Shown here piece by piece: positions 22,306 to 25,582 of a stretch of 25,582 nucleotides of DNA. The notes beneath the pieces are model-generated. The model did no database searches. It saw only the letters and a program-made list of their open reading frames with translations, and had not been told where the DNA came from. The stretch is from positions 1 through 25,582 of IMG/VR virus record IMGVR_UViG_3300020595_000175, one strand, 5' to 3'. Source of the DNA: a virus. The position numbers and the translations under genes are program-made. Every line of letters begins with the position of its first letter. Within the stretch, counting starts at the first letter, position 1.

Positions 22306-23884
22306 TGGTTATCTTGGCAATGTCAACGTAAAACGTGACGGAATTGTCAGTAACTGGACTCAAGAAGAAATACTCGAATATAAAAAGTGCATGGATGATC
22401 CTGTTCACTTTGCAAAGAAGTATTGTAAAGTCATATCACTAGATGATGGACTTGTTAATTTCGACCTTTATCCTTACCAAGAGAAAATGTTTGATCACTT
22501 TAACTCTAATCGTTTTAGTATTGTTCTTGCTTGTCGACAATCTGGTAAATCTATTTCATCAGTAGCATATATCCTTTGGTTTGCTTTATTCCATTCAGAA
22601 AAAACTGTTGCTATATTAGCTAACAAAGGTGCGACTGCTCGTGAGATGTTAGCACGTATTACTCTTATGTTAGAGAACTTACCATTCTTTTTACAACCAG
22701 GTACTAAAGCACTTAATAAAGGTTCACTTGAATTTTCTAATAATAGTAGAATCATTGCAGCTGCCACAAGTGGCTCATCTATTCGTGGTATGTCTATCAA
22801 CCTTTTATTCTTAGACGAGTTTGCATTTGTTGAGAATGATGCTACCTTCTTTACATCTACATATCCAGTTATCTCGGCTGGTAAAGAAACTAAAGTTATT
22901 ATTACTTCTACAGCAAACGGCATTGGTAATGTCTTCCATAAGATATGGGAAGGCTCAATGCAAAAGACAAATGAATTTAAACCAATGCGAGTTGATTGGT
23001 GGGATGTGCCTGGACGAGATAATGATTGGAAAAAGCAAACAATAAACAATACATCTCAGTTACAGTTTGACCAAGAGTTTGGTAATACATTCTTTGGTAC
23101 AGGTGATACACTTGTAAATGCAGAGACGCTTCTATCTTTAAGAGCAAGTGCTCCTGTGAGGGTAGCTGGAGATTGTCTTATCTATGAAGAAACTAAAGAA
23201 AAGCACGAATATATTATGTGCGTTGATGTTGCACAAGGAAGAGGACAAGATTATTCTACATTTAATGTGATCGACATTAGCACAAGACCTTTTAAACAGG
23301 TTGCTGTATATCGCAATAATACTATATCTCCTATCCTCTTCCCAGATATTATTTATAAATTTGCTAAAGCCTACAATAATGCTTATGTTGTTATTGAAAG
23401 TAATGATCAAGGCGCAGTAGTTTGCAATGGTCTTTATAATGATTTAGAGTATGAAAATATGCATGTTGAGTCTATGGTGAAGGCAAATAGTCTTGGTGTG
23501 CGTATGGATAGAAAAGTTAAAAGAATGGGCTGTTCATCATTTAAAGATATAATTGAGAATAAAAAACTTGATATTGTAGATGAGCAAACTATTATAGAAA
23601 TATCAACCTTTGAGGCAAAAGGTCAGTCCTTTGAAGCATCTAATGGTAACCACGATGACTTAGTAATGAACTTTGTTATGTTTGGTTATTTTGCAGGCAC
23701 TTCTTACTTTAATGAGATGACTGATATTAATTTAAAAGATATGTTATTTAAACAAAGAATGACTGAAATTGAAAATGACGTATTACCATTTGGTTTTATT
23801 GACGATGGAGTACCAGACTTACCTCAAGTAGACCCAATGAGAGCAGGTTGGGGCATAAGTGAAGTGTGGGATCCAGATTTATAA
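22286..23884 (+). CDS. gp17: Large terminase subunit gp17
   Basis: A 532-residue packaging motor (T4 gp17 is 610). The N-terminal ATPase has Walker A CRQSGKS (83-89), Walker B LLFLDEFAF with D177 and E178, and the coupling motif TSTAN (about 208-211). The C-terminal RNase H-like nuclease has D314 in CVDVAQGRGQDYS, E371 in YVVIESNDQG and D457/D458 in GNHDDLV, the acidic triad that cuts the concatemer. It starts with two Met codons (22286, 22289), either usable, inside the end of gp16. There is no sign of the intein or intron sometimes found in this gene. Confidence 0.95.
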   Translation: MMKNLTDGYLGNVNVKRDGIVSNWTQEEILEYKKCMDDPVHFAKKYCKVISLDDGLVNFDLYPYQEKMFDHFNSNRFSIVLACRQSGKSISSVAYILWFALFHSEKTVAILANKGATAREMLARITLMLENLPFFLQPGTKALNKGSLEFSNNSRIIAAATSGSSIRGMSINLLFLDEFAFVENDATFFTSTYPVISAGKETKVIITSTANGIGNVFHKIWEGSMQKTNEFKPMRVDWWDVPGRDNDWKKQTINNTSQLQFDQEFGNTFFGTGDTLVNAETLLSLRASAPVRVAGDCLIYEETKEKHEYIMCVDVAQGRGQDYSTFNVIDISTRPFKQVAVYRNNTISPILFPDIIYKFAKAYNNAYVVIESNDQGAVVCNGLYNDLEYENMHVESMVKANSLGVRMDRKVKRMGCSSFKDIIENKKLDIVDEQTIIEISTFEAKGQSFEASNGNHDDLVMNFVMFGYFAGTSYFNEMTDINLKDMLFKQRMTEIENDVLPFGFIDDGVPDLPQVDPMRAGWGISEVWDPDL

Positions 23885-23889
23885 TAAGT

Positions 23890-23897
23890 TATAAATA
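23890..23897 (+). promoter_or_regulatory. T4-type late promoter before gp18
   Basis: Exact TATAAATA five bases after the gp17 stop and 60 bases before the sheath ATG, within the 73-base gap 23885-23957. A ribosome site AAAGGA lies at 23945-23950. It probably gives strong separate expression of the sheath and tube genes. Confidence 0.8.
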
Positions 23898-23957
23898 ACA
23901 CTATATTGAAACCCCGTCGTATTATGATCAATTATTATTAGCTTAAAGGAAAAACAA

Positions 23958-25582
23958 ATGGCAATTGGAACACCATCCCAAAGTCCAGCGATTGTTATCA
24001 AGGAAGTTGATCTATCAGGTGTAGTACCTAATGTTCAATCTACCATGGGTGCAATTGTCGGCAACTATCGTTGGGGACCGGTTGAAACGAGAGAAAGAAT
24101 CAGTGATGAATCTCAACTCGCAGCAACATTCGGTAATCCAGACGATACACATTCTATAGATTTTCACACTGCAGCATACTACTTGCGTTATAGTTCAGAT
24201 TTGACTGTTACTAGAACAATCAATGGCGCTATTAACGCACATGATGCTACAGCAACTGGAACAGATCCAGTCGTTAAGAACCGAGATAACTGGGACGGCC
24301 AGTTAGCAGCTCGTGATTCTGACGGACACACGTTCATTGCAAAATGGCCAGGAGCCATGGGAAACACAATTAAAGTTTCCGTATGTCCTGCTCATACTGC
24401 ATCATTCTCAGGTTGGGCTTATAAATCCAGCTTCGACAATCAACCAGGTACATCAGCTAGTGCAGCAGACGCAAATGCACAAAATGATGAAATCCACATC
24501 GCAGTCATTGATAATGATGGTAAGTTCGGCGCTAAAGGTGCTGTACTTGAAACATTCCCGTTTGTATCTTTGGCTACTAACTCTAAACAAGCAGATGGCT
24601 CAACAAACTATTCAGTAGACGTTGTTAACAATGCTTCACAATATGTTTGGATGGCAGGCTTTGAGACAGTATTCACAAGCGTTGGAGCAGGTACAACTGC
24701 AGACAGCGGCGAAAACTTTATCCTATCATCTCCGGAAGTTAAAACTTATCAGATGGCTGGCGGTACAAACAGTGCTGCATTAACACCAACACAAGTTGCA
24801 ACAGGTTTTGATCAATATGAAGATCAAGACACAGTTGAAGTTGATTTCTTAATTGCACCATCTATGTCTGCTAGAGCAGATCAGACAACAGTTGTTAATG
24901 ATCTTGTAGCTACAGCAATTGCTAGAAAAGACTGTGTTGCAGTTGCTTCTCCAGCAAGAACAGATGTTGTAGGGCTTGCAGATGCAGCTACTATTACAAC
25001 TAATATTGAAGCTACAGCAGATACATTTACAGCAAGTTCATACTTAGTTGCAGATGCTAACTTCTTAAAGGTATATGATAAATACAACGATAAGTATATT
25101 CATATTCCAGCATCATCATCTACAGCAGGGATTATGTCTGCATCAGATGCTAATGCAGCTCCATGGGTATCACCAGCAGGCGCAAGACGTGGTGCTTACT
25201 TAGGTGTAACTAACTTGGCTTATAGCCCATCAAAAGCACAAAGAGATACACTGTATAAAGCAAGTGTTAATCCAATTGCTAATATTCCTGGGCAAGGAGT
25301 ATTGTTGTTTGGTGATAAAACACATATGAATAGACCATCAGCATTTGATAGAATCAATGTTCGCAGACTATTCTTAACTGTTGAAAGAGCTATTGCGGAA
25401 GCAGCTAAAAATGTAATGTTCGAACTTAATGACGAATTTACAAGAGCTGAGTTTGTTAATATCGTAGAGCCATTCTTGAGAGAAATCAAGGGTAGACGTG
25501 GTATTACAGACTTTAAAGTTGTGTGTAATGAAACTAATAACACATCAGCCGTAATCGACCGAAATGAATTTGTAGCAAATAT
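23958..25582 (+). CDS. gp18: Tail sheath protein gp18 (N-terminal 541 residues)
   Basis: The frame runs off the right edge, so only 541 full codons are visible (T4 gp18 has 659). It starts MAIGTPSQSPAIVIKEVDLS and continues GAIVGNYRWGPVETRERI, the typical N-terminal sheath signature (short arm followed by the W-G-P-V segment). Near the right end GVTNLAYSPSKAQRDTLYKA, FDRINVRRLFLTVE and DEFTRAEFVNIVEPFLRE are the conserved core of contractile sheaths. The middle (about 120-310) is the variable surface part. The sheath polymer contracts to drive the tube into the host. It has its own late promoter and ribosome site. Confidence 0.95.
   Translation, partial: MAIGTPSQSPAIVIKEVDLSGVVPNVQSTMGAIVGNYRWGPVETRERISDESQLAATFGNPDDTHSIDFHTAAYYLRYSSDLTVTRTINGAINAHDATATGTDPVVKNRDNWDGQLAARDSDGHTFIAKWPGAMGNTIKVSVCPAHTASFSGWAYKSSFDNQPGTSASAADANAQNDEIHIAVIDNDGKFGAKGAVLETFPFVSLATNSKQADGSTNYSVDVVNNASQYVWMAGFETVFTSVGAGTTADSGENFILSSPEVKTYQMAGGTNSAALTPTQVATGFDQYEDQDTVEVDFLIAPSMSARADQTTVVNDLVATAIARKDCVAVASPARTDVVGLADAATITTNIEATADTFTASSYLVADANFLKVYDKYNDKYIHIPASSSTAGIMSASDANAAPWVSPAGARRGAYLGVTNLAYSPSKAQRDTLYKASVNPIANIPGQGVLLFGDKTHMNRPSAFDRINVRRLFLTVERAIAEAAKNVMFELNDEFTRAEFVNIVEPFLREIKGRRGITDFKVVCNETNNTSAVIDRNEFVAN

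Noticed and set aside
22495-23049. Minus-strand open frame of 184 codons
   Set aside because: It lies entirely within the terminase gene, whose catalytic motifs are intact, and has no promoter or ribosome site.
23350-23357. TATTTATA, a minus-strand TATAAATA inside gp17
   Set aside because: No minus-strand gene lies downstream of it; chance occurrence in AT-rich coding DNA is likely.
23885-23957. Terminator hairpin after gp17
   Set aside because: No stable GC stem followed by a T run is visible in the gap; only the late promoter and a ribosome site are supported.

Overview
The window is part of a large tailed phage genome of the T4 type (contractile-tailed myovirus). The right end carries the T4 neck, packaging and tail block in its usual order: gp13, gp14, gp15, gp16 (small terminase), gp17 (large terminase) and the start of gp18 (tail sheath). 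DNA is AT-rich and genes overlap or abut almost everywhere. Exact copies of the T4 late-promoter word TATAAATA sit before gp13, before gp18 and before the minus-strand operon. The fibre repeats, the PLOD-like enzyme and the 2-oxoglutarate oxygenase resemble those of marine T4-like phages. The host cannot be named from the sequence.

Layout. (1) 2-3107: end of a structural gene, then two fibre proteins, each with about 38 Gly-X-Lys-rich collagen-like triplets. (2) 3107-3933: two paralogous proteins of 136 and 138 aa with an identical C-terminus, three Cys-His-x-Ser units followed by RGRR. (3) 3933-11456 (+): an overlapping operon of five related radical SAM proteins with an unusual CX3CxGCF motif and a C-terminal four-Cys cluster, interleaved with two unknown proteins and one 64-aa protein. 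(4) 16920-11415 (-): an opposed operon with its own late promoter, holding a cupin/JmjC-like protein, four radical SAM proteins with canonical CX3CX2C motifs (three with clear SPASM or SPASM-like clusters, one with a shorter one), and two unknown proteins. (5) 16967-19452 (+): a 2-oxoglutarate/Fe(II) oxygenase and a three-domain protein joining a GT25-type glycosyltransferase, a PLOD-type glycosyltransferase and a lysyl/prolyl hydroxylase-like domain. (6) 19493-25582 (+): gp13 to gp18.

The working picture is a phage post-translational modification island of about 16 kb between fibre genes and the neck gene. I infer two systems. In the first, nine radical SAM enzymes act on the Cys-His-x-Ser tails of the two small proteins, as in peptide (RiPP-like) maturation but probably on virion or fibre proteins. 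In the second, collagen-type lysine hydroxylation and glycosylation is applied to the Gly-X-Lys fibres. The enzymes and candidate substrates are visible; the substrate assignments are inference. No tRNA, CRISPR array, insertion sequence or clear factor-independent terminator was seen, and no stretch over 300 bases lacks a gene.
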